Shown: piece after piece, positions 54,908 through 63,959 of the stretch
Position numbering within the stretch: the first letter of the stretch is position 1
Layout: every line of letters begins with the position of its first letter
Origin: Daejeonella rubra
Lineage (GTDB): Bacteria; Bacteroidota; Bacteroidia; Sphingobacteriales; Sphingobacteriaceae
Reading direction: 5' to 3'
DNA: 64,000 nucleotides
Assembly: GCF_900103545.1 (NCBI RefSeq)
Contig: NZ_FNHH01000014.1
Span: 38,750-102,749 of the forward strand
Position numbers and translations under genes: made by a program
The notes under the pieces: model-generated
Database searches by the model: none
Told to the model about the DNA's origin: nothing
Seen by the model: the letters and a program-made list of their open reading frames with translations, nothing else

Positions 54908-55008
54908 TTGTATTTATTGAAAAACATGGTTAAATATTTATAAAGCATATCTGGCAGAAACTAATATAAAGGCAGTAAAGAAAGATTTTTAAATTGAAAT
55001 AATAAATT

Positions 55009-55770
55009 ATGAACCGATCATTTAATAAAGGACTATTGGTACTGTTTGTTTTGCTGATGAGCAGCAAACTTTCTTTTTCACAGGAAACACTTTTTGAATT
55101 TGGTACTTCCAGAAGTATGGAAGCCGTTCTTTCTGGTGCTAAAGTAAAAGATACCCCATTGAAATGGGTTAATGTAAATACAACCAAAGAAACCTGGAAA
55201 TTGATGAAAGACGGAACACTTTCTAATACAGGACTTCCAATAGGAGTGATACGTTCTGCAAAGCAATATGAGAATTTCATATTACATGTGGAGTGGAAGC
55301 ATATGGAAGCAGGAGGTAATTCAGGTGTATTTGCCTGGAGTGGTGCTAAGCCTGTAGGAACAAACCCACTTCCTGATGGGGTAGAAATTCAGATGCTTGA
55401 CCTTGAATGGGTTGACCTCAACTTAAGAAATGGAGTAAGGCCTCCAATTGCTTATGTTCATGGTGAACTTTTTGGTGTTCAGGGTGTATCGACAGTTGCG
55501 GATAATCCCCGGGGTGACAGGAGCAAGTCAATTGAAAACCGTGTGAAAGGTAAAGGTGAATGGAATACCTATGATGTTGTTTGTGTTGACGGCGTAATCA
55601 AACTATCTGTAAATGGAAAGTTTGTAAACGGTATCAGCAAATCCAGTCAAAAGAAGGGATATCTCTGCCTGGAATCTGAAGGTGCACAAATCTTCTACCG
55701 TAATCTTAAAGTTATTGAACTTGCACCAGGTGTTACTTCCGCTGCTGAAACTGCTGCATTATTGCCATAA
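55009..55770 (+). CDS. DUF1080 protein (3-keto-disaccharide hydrolase family), secreted
   Basis: The 253-residue protein has a signal peptide (LMSSKLSFSQ) and a single concanavalin-like DUF1080 domain. The pattern includes ENFILHVEWKHMEAGGNSGV, DGVEIQMLDLEW, GEWNTYDVVCVDGVIKLSVN and YLCLESEGAQIFYRNLKV. Family members hydrolyse or hydrate 3-keto-glycosides. With the Gfo/Idh oxidoreductase and the isomerase-like lyase upstream it forms the three-enzyme set expected for oxidative cleavage of glycosidic bonds. The GxxExxY module now separates it from those two genes. Confidence 0.92.
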   Translation: MNRSFNKGLLVLFVLLMSSKLSFSQETLFEFGTSRSMEAVLSGAKVKDTPLKWVNVNTTKETWKLMKDGTLSNTGLPIGVIRSAKQYENFILHVEWKHMEAGGNSGVFAWSGAKPVGTNPLPDGVEIQMLDLEWVDLNLRNGVRPPIAYVHGELFGVQGVSTVADNPRGDRSKSIENRVKGKGEWNTYDVVCVDGVIKLSVNGKFVNGISKSSQKKGYLCLESEGAQIFYRNLKVIELAPGVTSAAETAALLP

Positions 55771-55916
55771 TGCTCTGAAACTAAGTTCTGGAGTATTAAA
55801 TTTCTGATCAAGCTATTTCCTATATTCGTGTTCTAATCCTTTCAATGCATTTTTTGTCATTGGAAGGATTTAATATTTTATAAAACTACCCCGTACTAAG
55901 AAAATTATTCCTTTTA

Positions 55917-58900
55917 ATGAAGCATTACATTCTTCTTCTGTTAGTCCTGATCATTGGTTCCTGCTCTCCAACTAAGAAATCAATAAAGATTCTATATTTT
56001 TCTACCGATAGCAACAACCAGAATGCTGGCAAATTAAAAAATGCTGCCATGAAAAATGGCTGGAAGATTATTGTAACTAAAAACAAGCAGTATTTTCATG
56101 AAGATTCCCTTTCTAAGATGGATGCTGTTTTTCTGCCTTTTACATCCTTGAATGAGATGGGCTATCAGGAACTTCCAGCCTTGAGGCGTTATCTGGAAGC
56201 AGGTCGGGGAGGAATTGTGACGATACAGGATACTGCTTTAGTCCAAACTCAATGGCCCTGGCTGCAATCATGGGAGGAGCGCAAAGATGATACTGAGTGG
56301 CTGCAGGATAATGGCTGGATTGCCAGGATGAAGCCTGATTTTAGCGAGGAAGATCTGAGGCAAACAATATCGCGCAAGCTCTCGAACAACAAGATCCCTG
56401 ATTATGCAGGTATTAAAACCCTGAATGTTCCGGATAGCAGCAGATATACACGCACAGTCTTAGTGCAGGGTCTGGATGAACCAATGGGTATGGCAATTCT
56501 TCCAAATAATGACGTTTTGCTTGCTGAGCGGAAAGGCAGCCTTAAGATCTATAACCGATTAACGAAGCAGATAAAAACCATATCGAATTTTAATGTATTC
56601 AGTGGCATAGAAGACGGACTTTTAGGTTTGGCAACTGACCCAAAGTTCAGTGAAAACCATTGGATCTATTTTTATTATGCTGTAGCCGGCGATAGATCGG
56701 TGAACCGCTTATCAAGATTTGAGCTGTTTGGAGATAGCCTCGTTCAGACATCCGAAAAGGTTTTACTTGAAATACCTACACAGCGAAAATACTGCTGTCA
56801 TTCAGCCGGGTATATTTCGTTTGATGCGGATGGGCTTCTCTATCTGTCAACAGGCGACAATACCAATGCAGAGGAAACAGAAGGCTATACTCCTGTAGAT
56901 GAACGACCGGGAAGGGCATTGGCCGACGATCAGGCTACAGCAGCAAACACGAATGACCTAAGAGGTAAGATATTGCGGATCAGGCCTTTGGATAATGGAT
57001 CCTATGCCATTCCTAAGGGTAATTTGTTTCCGGAAGGTAATCCAAAAGGCCGACCCGAGATCTATGTTATGGGATCCCGGAACCCATATCGCTTTAGTGT
57101 GGATAGAAAGAATAACTATTTGTATTGGGGTGATGTGGGGCCTGATACCAAAGTCCCGGGTCAGGATGGTGAGCTGATGAGCTATGATGAAATAAATCAG
57201 GCAAGAAAACCAGGCTTTTATGGATGGCCATATTTCCTTGGGAACAATGAGGCTTTTCCGAAGTATGATTATGCAACAAAGACGGAAGGTGCTAAAAAAG
57301 ATCCTTTAAATCCTGTTAATGATTCCCCGAATAATACCGGGGAAAGGGTATTGCCAGTAGCCCAGCCAGCTATGATCTGGTATGGCAAAAAGACCTCCAA
57401 ACATTTTCCGGTTTTGGGAAATGGAGGTGCTTCAGCTATGGCGGGACCTGTTTATTATAGTGACCTTTTTCCAAATGCACCTTATAAGCTGCACGACTAT
57501 TACAATGGCAAATTATTCATTTATGAGTGGATCCGTGGATGGATCATGGCAGTAACTCTGGATGAACATGGCAATTATCTCCGTATGGAGCCATTTTTAA
57601 AGCATTATAATTTTAAGGCTCCGGTCGACATGCAGTTTAGTAATGATGGTGCCTTGTATGTTCTTGAATATGGTACGAATTGGTTTTCCAGGAATACGGA
57701 TGCCAGATTAGTGCGTATTGAATTTGTGGAAGGGAACAGAAATCCTGTGGCAGAGATAGAGATCGATAAGCAATATGGCGCTTCCCCTCTAGCGGTTCAG
57801 TTTTCTGGTAAAAAAACACTGGATCACGATCTCACTGATAAATTAACTTACACCTGGACTATTGAAAATAAGCAGCTCCATGGAGTAACCGCAGTTCATA
57901 CATTTACTAGTCCCGGGGTATACAATGTAACATTGACCGTAACGGATGATAAGGGAGGCCGGGGGCTGGCTACTTCCCAGGTTTTTGTAGGAAATACTCC
58001 GCCTGAAGTTCGAATTGAAACAGGTGCGAACCGCAGCTTTTATTGGGATAACTCGATCCTGGATTATAATGTGGTAATAAAAGATAAGGAAGATAAAGCA
58101 ATCAATCAGGAAAAGATCAATGTTTCATATGGCTATATCGCCCGTGGAAAAGACGTGGCAGTAGTTTTAACGCAGAAGCAGAATTCCGGTAGCTTAAAGT
58201 ACCTGAAGGGTCAACAACTGGCTGCAACGTTAGATTGTAAATCCTGCCATTCATTGGATAAGGCATCTGTTGGACCTTCATATTTTGCAATTGCAGAGCG
58301 TTATACCGGAAAGTATGGTATTGCTGCAAGCCTTTCAGATAAAATTATACAAGGCGGAGGTGGCGTATGGGGAGAACGGGCAATGATTCCGCATCCTGCT
58401 CTTTCAAAGGATGATGCTTCAGAAATAGTTAATTATATCCTTTCATTAACGGATAAATCGGCTATTAAGCGTCCATTGGATGATGCTGTAGTACTAAGTG
58501 ATCATATTGGGAAAGGAACTGAAGGAAGTTATCTGCTTAATGTGAGCTATACCGATCAGGGAGCAAATGGCATAGAACCTTTGCAAAGTCGAAGTCATAT
58601 TACTTTGAAGAATCCTTATGTTCAGGCAGAAGATTTTGATGATGGAAATGTACGGGTAGCGACTAACACTACCGCTTTTCTTTCTTATGCAAGGGCAATC
58701 AATCATTCCACTTATATAAGCTTCAATCAAATTGACCTTACACATATCAAGCAGTTGAAATACCGTGCGGAACCGCAATCCGGAGGAGATATTGAAGTCC
58801 GATTAGATAAACCGGACGGCCCACTGATCAGTGCAATCAAAATTCCGCCGGGAATTGCAAAGGATCCGGAAAGCTGGAAAGAATTCCGAAGCGACCTTAA

Positions 58901-59009
58901 TGAAACAAAGGGTGTTCATGATCTGTATTTTGTTTTTAAAGCTCAGGGTGAGAAAAAACAGAACCTGTTTAATCTGGACTGGATCTATTTTTCAAATGAA
59001 AGGAAATAG
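55917..59009 (+). CDS. Multidomain quinoprotein lipoprotein: ThuA-like, GSDH propeller, PKD, cytochrome c, CBM6-like
   Basis: The 1030-residue protein has a lipobox (LLVLIIGSC). A short ThuA-like domain at about 22-140 ends with IQDTALVQTQWPWLQSWEER and looks truncated against the usual size of about 220 residues. A GSDH propeller at about 175-590 has GLDEPMGMAILPNNDVLLAE, CCHSAGYISFDADGLLYLST and MGSRNPYRFSVDRKN. A PKD domain at about 605-690 has FTSPGVYNVTLTVTDDKGG. A cytochrome c domain carries CKSCH at 774-778. The C-terminal 130 residues are CBM6-like (YVQAEDFDD). It should oxidise a surface or periplasmic sugar and pass electrons through the haem. Domain order is known in Bacteroidota. 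Confidence 0.9.
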   Translation: MKHYILLLLVLIIGSCSPTKKSIKILYFSTDSNNQNAGKLKNAAMKNGWKIIVTKNKQYFHEDSLSKMDAVFLPFTSLNEMGYQELPALRRYLEAGRGGIVTIQDTALVQTQWPWLQSWEERKDDTEWLQDNGWIARMKPDFSEEDLRQTISRKLSNNKIPDYAGIKTLNVPDSSRYTRTVLVQGLDEPMGMAILPNNDVLLAERKGSLKIYNRLTKQIKTISNFNVFSGIEDGLLGLATDPKFSENHWIYFYYAVAGDRSVNRLSRFELFGDSLVQTSEKVLLEIPTQRKYCCHSAGYISFDADGLLYLSTGDNTNAEETEGYTPVDERPGRALADDQATAANTNDLRGKILRIRPLDNGSYAIPKGNLFPEGNPKGRPEIYVMGSRNPYRFSVDRKNNYLYWGDVGPDTKVPGQDGELMSYDEINQARKPGFYGWPYFLGNNEAFPKYDYATKTEGAKKDPLNPVNDSPNNTGERVLPVAQPAMIWYGKKTSKHFPVLGNGGASAMAGPVYYSDLFPNAPYKLHDYYNGKLFIYEWIRGWIMAVTLDEHGNYLRMEPFLKHYNFKAPVDMQFSNDGALYVLEYGTNWFSRNTDARLVRIEFVEGNRNPVAEIEIDKQYGASPLAVQFSGKKTLDHDLTDKLTYTWTIENKQLHGVTAVHTFTSPGVYNVTLTVTDDKGGRGLATSQVFVGNTPPEVRIETGANRSFYWDNSILDYNVVIKDKEDKAINQEKINVSYGYIARGKDVAVVLTQKQNSGSLKYLKGQQLAATLDCKSCHSLDKASVGPSYFAIAERYTGKYGIAASLSDKIIQGGGGVWGERAMIPHPALSKDDASEIVNYILSLTDKSAIKRPLDDAVVLSDHIGKGTEGSYLLNVSYTDQGANGIEPLQSRSHITLKNPYVQAEDFDDGNVRVATNTTAFLSYARAINHSTYISFNQIDLTHIKQLKYRAEPQSGGDIEVRLDKPDGPLISAIKIPPGIAKDPESWKEFRSDLNETKGVHDLYFVFKAQGEKKQNLFNLDWIYFSNERK

Positions 59010-59211
59010 ATCAGCAGGTTGCTGTTTGCTTTTTTAGGCCATGATTAATTCCTGCTTCCTGTTTTTTTGTTGATCATTCAGGGATATGCTTCAAATGGCC
59101 CATAACCATTGAAATATTACATTAGCGGCCATGAATTTCCAGTATTTTTCCTAATATTTAGCTTTTAATATCGAAAGAAAAAATCTATCCTATCAAATTA
59201 CACAATTAATA

Positions 59212-60486
59212 ATGCAAAGACTACATCTCATCATTTTCCTGCTGCTTATATCACAGGTTGTCCGGGCTCAATCAGCCGATCCGGAATATGCAGTAATCAT
59301 TAAAGGCGGCCATGTGATCGATCCTAAAAACAACATCAATGAATTGATGGACGTTGCGATCAATAAGGCCGGTAAAATTGCCGCAGTTTCAAAAAATATT
59401 GATCCCAAAACAGCATCGCGGGTAGTAAATGCAAAAGGCCTTTATGTTACTCCGGGAATCATTGACATGCATACTCATAATTTTGCAGGTACTGAGCCTG
59501 ATAAATATCTAAGAAACAGTTATTATGCGAATCAGCCGGATGGATTTACATTCCGCGTGGGAGTTACAACCGTTGTGGATGCAGGAAGTGCAGGATGGAG
59601 AAATTTCGAGAAGTTTAAGGATCAAACCATAGACCGGGCAAGAACCAGGGTTTTGGCTTTCCTGAATATTGTTGGAGAAGGCATGACCGGAGGAGCACCT
59701 GAGCAAAACAATGCCGATATGGATGCCCGCTTAACAGCAGATATGGCATTAAAATATAAGGACCTTATTGTGGGTTTCAAAGTCGCGCATTATAATAAGC
59801 CAGATTGGGTGCCAATCGACCGGGCTATTGAGGCAGGGAAAATAGCGGGAAATATTCCTGTGATCGTTGATTTTGGAGGAGGTGGTCTTTCATTGGAAGA
59901 GCTTACTATGAAAAAGTTCCGTCCCGGCGATATTTACACCCATACTTATGGTGGCGGAGGTAAGGATCGTGAAGCTATTACAGATCCGGCCACGGGTAAA
60001 TTAAGGCCCTTTGTTTTTGAAGCCAGACAGAGAGGGGTGATCTGGGATGTAGGGCATGGAGCGGCAAGTTTTTCATTTAGTCATGCTATTCCTGCAACTA
60101 AAGCAGGGTTTTTCCCTGATGTGATCAGTACCGATCATCATGGGGGAAGTATGAATTCAGCAATGAAAGATATTCTCAATGTGATGAATAAATTTTTAAC
60201 TCTTGGGATGGAAGTACCGGCGATTATCAACTCAGTGACATGGAAGCCTGCACAAGTAATTCACAGGGAACAATTGGGCAATCTTTCTGTAGGATCTGAG
60301 GGTGATGTTACAGTATTGCGTATCCGCAAAGGAAAGTTTGGAGTGTTTGATCAAATGGGTCAGCGGCTTGAAGGTAAGAAACGGTTTGAATGTGAGGTAA
60401 CGGTCAAAGGCGGGCGGGTTTTTTATGACCTGAATGGTTTAACAAGTCCACTTCCGAGAGTGGCTGGCGGACTTCCAAGCCTGTAA
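59212..60486 (+). CDS. COG3964-type amidohydrolase/deacetylase metallohydrolase, exported
   Basis: The 424-residue protein has a signal peptide (LLLISQVVRAQ) and the complete metal set of the family: DMHTHN (HxH), DLIVGFKVAHYNKPDW with Lys in the carboxylated-lysine position, IYTHTYGGG, WDVGHGAASFSFSHAI and ISTDHHGGSMNSAM with Asp. It resembles EF0837/Atu3266-like enzymes, which cleave acyl groups from small hydroxy or amino acids and are often paired with a SelA-like PLP enzyme, as here (gap of 11 bp to 60498). The periplasmic location is unusual. It is a paralogue of the partial gene at 1-634. Confidence 0.92.
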   Translation: MQRLHLIIFLLLISQVVRAQSADPEYAVIIKGGHVIDPKNNINELMDVAINKAGKIAAVSKNIDPKTASRVVNAKGLYVTPGIIDMHTHNFAGTEPDKYLRNSYYANQPDGFTFRVGVTTVVDAGSAGWRNFEKFKDQTIDRARTRVLAFLNIVGEGMTGGAPEQNNADMDARLTADMALKYKDLIVGFKVAHYNKPDWVPIDRAIEAGKIAGNIPVIVDFGGGGLSLEELTMKKFRPGDIYTHTYGGGGKDREAITDPATGKLRPFVFEARQRGVIWDVGHGAASFSFSHAIPATKAGFFPDVISTDHHGGSMNSAMKDILNVMNKFLTLGMEVPAIINSVTWKPAQVIHREQLGNLSVGSEGDVTVLRIRKGKFGVFDQMGQRLEGKKRFECEVTVKGGRVFYDLNGLTSPLPRVAGGLPSL

Positions 60487-60497
60487 TAATATTGAAT

Positions 60498-62099
60498 ATG
60501 AAAAGAAGAGAATTAATTAAAGGTTTGAGTGTTCTGCCATTGGCAGGAGCAGTTTCAGGATCTAATATACAGTCGGCTTTCGGAGCTGTTCCTTCAATAC
60601 CGCAAAAAGCCGCAAAAAGCATATATGAAGCCATCGGCGTTCGCCCGCTGATCAATGCAAGAGGTACAGTCACAGTAGTTGGAGCAAGTCAGATCATGCC
60701 CGAAGTTCAGCAGGCAATGGATGATGCGGTTCGCGAATACGTACAGATCGATGAGTTAATGGATGCCGTTGGCGAACGTTTAGGAAAATTGACAGGTGCC
60801 GAATTTGGCTATGTTAGCTCCGGCGCCTCAGCTGCAATAACTGCGGGTACTGCAGGATGTGTTACAGGTGGCGACCCGGATAAACTTTGGATGATTCCTG
60901 ATCTTACCGGCATGAAGGATGAAGTGATCATCCCAGCCTATTCCCGCACTGCTTATGATGCTGCGGCGAAGGCTGTTGGTGTTAGGATGGTGGAGGTTTC
61001 CACTCTTGAAGACCTGAAGCTGGCTATTGGTCCGCGTACTGCCATGATCCTTGTACTTGCAGGATCCCGTTCCGAAAACGGACCATTATCTTTAAAAGAA
61101 ATTTCTTCGGTAGCTAAACCACTGGGTGTCCCTATTCTGGTTGATGCTGCTGCTGAAGGTTTGGAAGTTCCAAATCCTCATCTATCCCAGGGTGCAGATC
61201 TTGTTGCTTACAGTGGAGGCAAATACCTCCGTGGGCCGCAATGTGCAGGATTACTTATCGGTCGTAAAGATCTGATCATCGCTTCCCGTATCAATGCGGG
61301 ACCTCATCATGGTTTCGGCCGCGGTTTTAAAGTAGGCCGTGAGGAGATCATGGGGATGTTAGCTGCTGTAGAAATGTGGTTTAAAAGGGATCATGCAGGC
61401 GAATGGAAGACATGGGTATCATGGGGTAACCACATCATTAAACGTCTGTCAACTATTCCGGGAGTAAGCACTGACCTGAATGAGCCAAAAGCGCGTTCAA
61501 ACAGGGCACCTTCTGTGACGGTAAAATGGGATAAATCCGTTATTCCGTTGACAGGAGAGGATATGGAAAAACTTTTATGGGATGGAAACCCGCGGATCGC
61601 AGTTAGTGGAGCTGGAAGTTTTCTGCCCTTCCCTCCAAACCTGCAGTCAAATATTAGTGTGGCCACTACATCGCTTCAGGCGGGTGAGGAAAAGATCATA
61701 GCTGAGCGCATTTTTGCGATCCTTTCCAAACCCCCAATGATCAAAAGAGCTGCCGGAGCAGCGGCGTTTAACCTTAGCGGACAGTGGGACCTGAAAATGA
61801 AGTTCTCTGCAAGTACTGTAGATCAGACATTGATCATTGAGCAGATTGAGAATAGTTTTATTGGAACTCATATCGCAAGTATCGGATCCCGCGATCTGGA
61901 TGGCACAATACATGGCAGGGATGTTTCGATCAGAAGCTCCTATACGAAAGATGGAGTACGAATTAATTTTTCGTTCACCGGAACAACAGATGGAACTACG
62001 ATGCAGGGCAAGGTAAGCCTGAGCGAGTATGGTGATGCAGAATGGACAGCAAAACGTCATGATTACCGTCCCGCAGGTTCTCCAAGAGCCAGAGGATAA
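60498..62099 (+). CDS. Tat-exported SelA/DgaE-like PLP enzyme with extra C-terminal beta domain
   Basis: The ATG at 60498 gives a twin-arginine leader, MKRRELIKGLSVLPLAGAV. The core, about residues 40-420, matches the SelA-like branch that includes D-glucosaminate-6-phosphate ammonia-lyase: VRPLINARGTVTVVGASQIM, PEVQQAMDDAVREYVQIDE, GYVSSGASAAITAGTAGCVT, and the Schiff-base Lys in LVAYSGGKYLRGPQCAGLLI. After residue about 420 there is an added beta-rich domain of about 110 residues (FNLSGQWDLKMKFSASTVDQ onward) not present in cytoplasmic homologues. Pairing with the COG3964 hydrolase is conserved in other phyla. An ammonia-lyase or racemase acting in the periplasm is inferred. Confidence 0.87.
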   Translation: MKRRELIKGLSVLPLAGAVSGSNIQSAFGAVPSIPQKAAKSIYEAIGVRPLINARGTVTVVGASQIMPEVQQAMDDAVREYVQIDELMDAVGERLGKLTGAEFGYVSSGASAAITAGTAGCVTGGDPDKLWMIPDLTGMKDEVIIPAYSRTAYDAAAKAVGVRMVEVSTLEDLKLAIGPRTAMILVLAGSRSENGPLSLKEISSVAKPLGVPILVDAAAEGLEVPNPHLSQGADLVAYSGGKYLRGPQCAGLLIGRKDLIIASRINAGPHHGFGRGFKVGREEIMGMLAAVEMWFKRDHAGEWKTWVSWGNHIIKRLSTIPGVSTDLNEPKARSNRAPSVTVKWDKSVIPLTGEDMEKLLWDGNPRIAVSGAGSFLPFPPNLQSNISVATTSLQAGEEKIIAERIFAILSKPPMIKRAAGAAAFNLSGQWDLKMKFSASTVDQTLIIEQIENSFIGTHIASIGSRDLDGTIHGRDVSIRSSYTKDGVRINFSFTGTTDGTTMQGKVSLSEYGDAEWTAKRHDYRPAGSPRARG

Positions 62100-62155
62100 A
62101 CATTCAATTTGATGAGCAGTATACAATGGGCGCTTTATTCCGGAAATAAATTAAT

Positions 62156-62593
62156 ATGACAGGTTTACGTGTTGTTTTGGTCCTCATTACTGCTGGTTTA
62201 TGTTTAATCAGTGGAACCAATAAGCTTATTCAGCAGCCCTGGAAAGCTCCGGTTTGGACAGACAGTCTGTATAATCCGTATAATATTGAACCGCTGACTC
62301 TTCCACAGGCACAGGAGGTTTACAATTTGTATTGTATTCGATGCCATGGGGGACAAGGACAGGGTTATGCTCAGGAACATACTGCTCAGGAAATGCCTGA
62401 TTTTAAGCAGGATTGGTTCAGGCAGCAAAGTGATGGTGCTATATACTGGAAAATACGTGAGGGCAGGGGAATAATGCCCGGCTATAAATTAAAATTATCT
62501 GATGAGCAGCAATGGCAGCTGGTGGAGTATATCCGGGATCTTTCAAAGCCATTTGACCAGCAAAAAAATCCCTTTAAGTCGTTAAAGGATTGA
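62156..62593 (+). CDS. Membrane-anchored monohaem cytochrome c
   Basis: The 145-residue protein has an uncleaved N-terminal helix or signal (VVLVLITAGLCLISG) and one haem c site, LYCIRCHGGQGQGYAQE, with a likely axial Met in GRGIMPGYKLKLSDEQQWQL. It would carry electrons from the periplasmic quinoproteins, such as the multidomain protein at 55917, to the terminal oxidase. It lies 57 bp after the PLP enzyme gene and 51 bp before the lactonase start, in the same run. Confidence 0.9.
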   Translation: MTGLRVVLVLITAGLCLISGTNKLIQQPWKAPVWTDSLYNPYNIEPLTLPQAQEVYNLYCIRCHGGQGQGYAQEHTAQEMPDFKQDWFRQQSDGAIYWKIREGRGIMPGYKLKLSDEQQWQLVEYIRDLSKPFDQQKNPFKSLKD

Positions 62594-62643
62594 TAATAAA
62601 TATTTTTTTAACTTTAAGTGACTCAAAATTTAAAAACATAGCT

Positions 62644-63783
62644 ATGAGGAATATTATTTCTTTTTGTATCGCCTTAGTCCTGTTTGTTTCAGGAATTGAA
62701 TATACACTGGCTCAACCCGACTCGAAAGATATTATCTATGCAGGTACTTCATCCGCCAGAGGAAGTAAGGGAATTTATGTGCTGGAGTTTGATCGTACTC
62801 TTGGGAAACTCAAAGAATTGCAAACGGTTACCGAAGGCAGTGGCCCTGGTTTTCTGGCTTTGAGTCCGGGGAAAGATTTTTTGTATTCGATTTACGGCAA
62901 AGGCACAGGTACTGATGGAAACGGAGCGGTAATGGCTTTCAAAATAGATCCGTTTACAGGCTTTTTAAAGAAATTAAATGAACAATCAGCTGAAGGAAAG
63001 GGGCCTGCACATATTAGTATCGATCCCAAAGGGAGGTTTGCCTATGTTTCAAATTATGGAGAGGGGAGTGTAACTGTTCTTCCCATCAATTCGGATGGAT
63101 CGCTGGCAAAAGCTACCGACCATGTGAGACATACCGGAAGCAGTATTGATCCCAACAGGCAGACTAAGCCCTATCCTCACTCAACTATTCCTTCCGCTGA
63201 TGGGAAATTTATTTATGTATGTGATCTGGGAACTGATAAGATTATGATCTATGAGGTATTGGATGGTGGCAAGTTAAAGCCTGCAAAAGTTCCTTTTGTA
63301 CAGGAGGTGGCCGGATCGGGACCGCGTCATTTTAAGATCCATCCAAATGGTAATTTTGCCTATTCTGTGGATGAGCTATCCAATACCATTGTTGGGTTTA
63401 AAGTTGATAAGAAGACTGGAGCCCTGACCATTCTGGAACGTTTAAGTATGCTTCCTGATGGCTATAAAGAAGTGACTTACGCTTCTGATGTGCATTTTTC
63501 GCCGGATGGTAAATTTATTTATGCCTCAAACAGAGGGCATGAGAGTTTAGTGATCTACGAGGTGAATGCAAAAAACGGGAAACTAAGTACGATTGGCCAT
63601 GAACCCACAGGTGGAAAGCATCCGAGGAATTTCATGATCGACAGAAAAGGAGAGTTTGTGCTGGTTGGCAATATGAACACCGACAATGTGGTGATCTTTA
63701 ACAGAGATGGTAAAACCGGGAAGCTTAAACCTAATGGTGTGCAGTATACTATTCCCGGGATAACCTGTTTGATACAGTTGTAA
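62644..63783 (+). CDS. Secreted lactonase-family propeller (6-phosphogluconolactonase-like), second copy
   Basis: The ATG at 62644 gives a signal peptide ending at GIEYTLAQ; the frame is open back to a TTG at 62590 without signal character. The protein of about 379 residues has the lactonase propeller blades: GSGPGFLALSPGKDFLYSIY, GKGPAHISIDPKGRFAYVSN, KPYPHSTIPSADGKFIYVCD, GSGPRHFKIHPNGNFAYSVD and HPRNFMIDRKGEFVLVGNM. It should open sugar lactones in the periplasm. It is a paralogue of 10270-11391 and closes the plus-strand block. Confidence 0.9.
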   Translation: MRNIISFCIALVLFVSGIEYTLAQPDSKDIIYAGTSSARGSKGIYVLEFDRTLGKLKELQTVTEGSGPGFLALSPGKDFLYSIYGKGTGTDGNGAVMAFKIDPFTGFLKKLNEQSAEGKGPAHISIDPKGRFAYVSNYGEGSVTVLPINSDGSLAKATDHVRHTGSSIDPNRQTKPYPHSTIPSADGKFIYVCDLGTDKIMIYEVLDGGKLKPAKVPFVQEVAGSGPRHFKIHPNGNFAYSVDELSNTIVGFKVDKKTGALTILERLSMLPDGYKEVTYASDVHFSPDGKFIYASNRGHESLVIYEVNAKNGKLSTIGHEPTGGKHPRNFMIDRKGEFVLVGNMNTDNVVIFNRDGKTGKLKPNGVQYTIPGITCLIQL

Positions 63784-63959
63784 TACCCAAGTAACCTCTG
63801 GTCGGTGTGAGCTGGCGCACGCGCAATGTCATTAAGTTAACGTGAGTTCGATATAAGAAATCAGATTTTCAAGAATTATTTTTAGTTTATAACTATTTGA
63901 TAATCAATAAGTAAGCATATTTTATTATATTTAAGTGTCGAATTTAAAACAAATAATCT

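Noticed and set aside
61647..62126. 159-codon open frame on the minus strand opposite the SelA-like gene
   Set aside because: Cysteine-rich, low-quality translation fully antisense to a well-supported gene.
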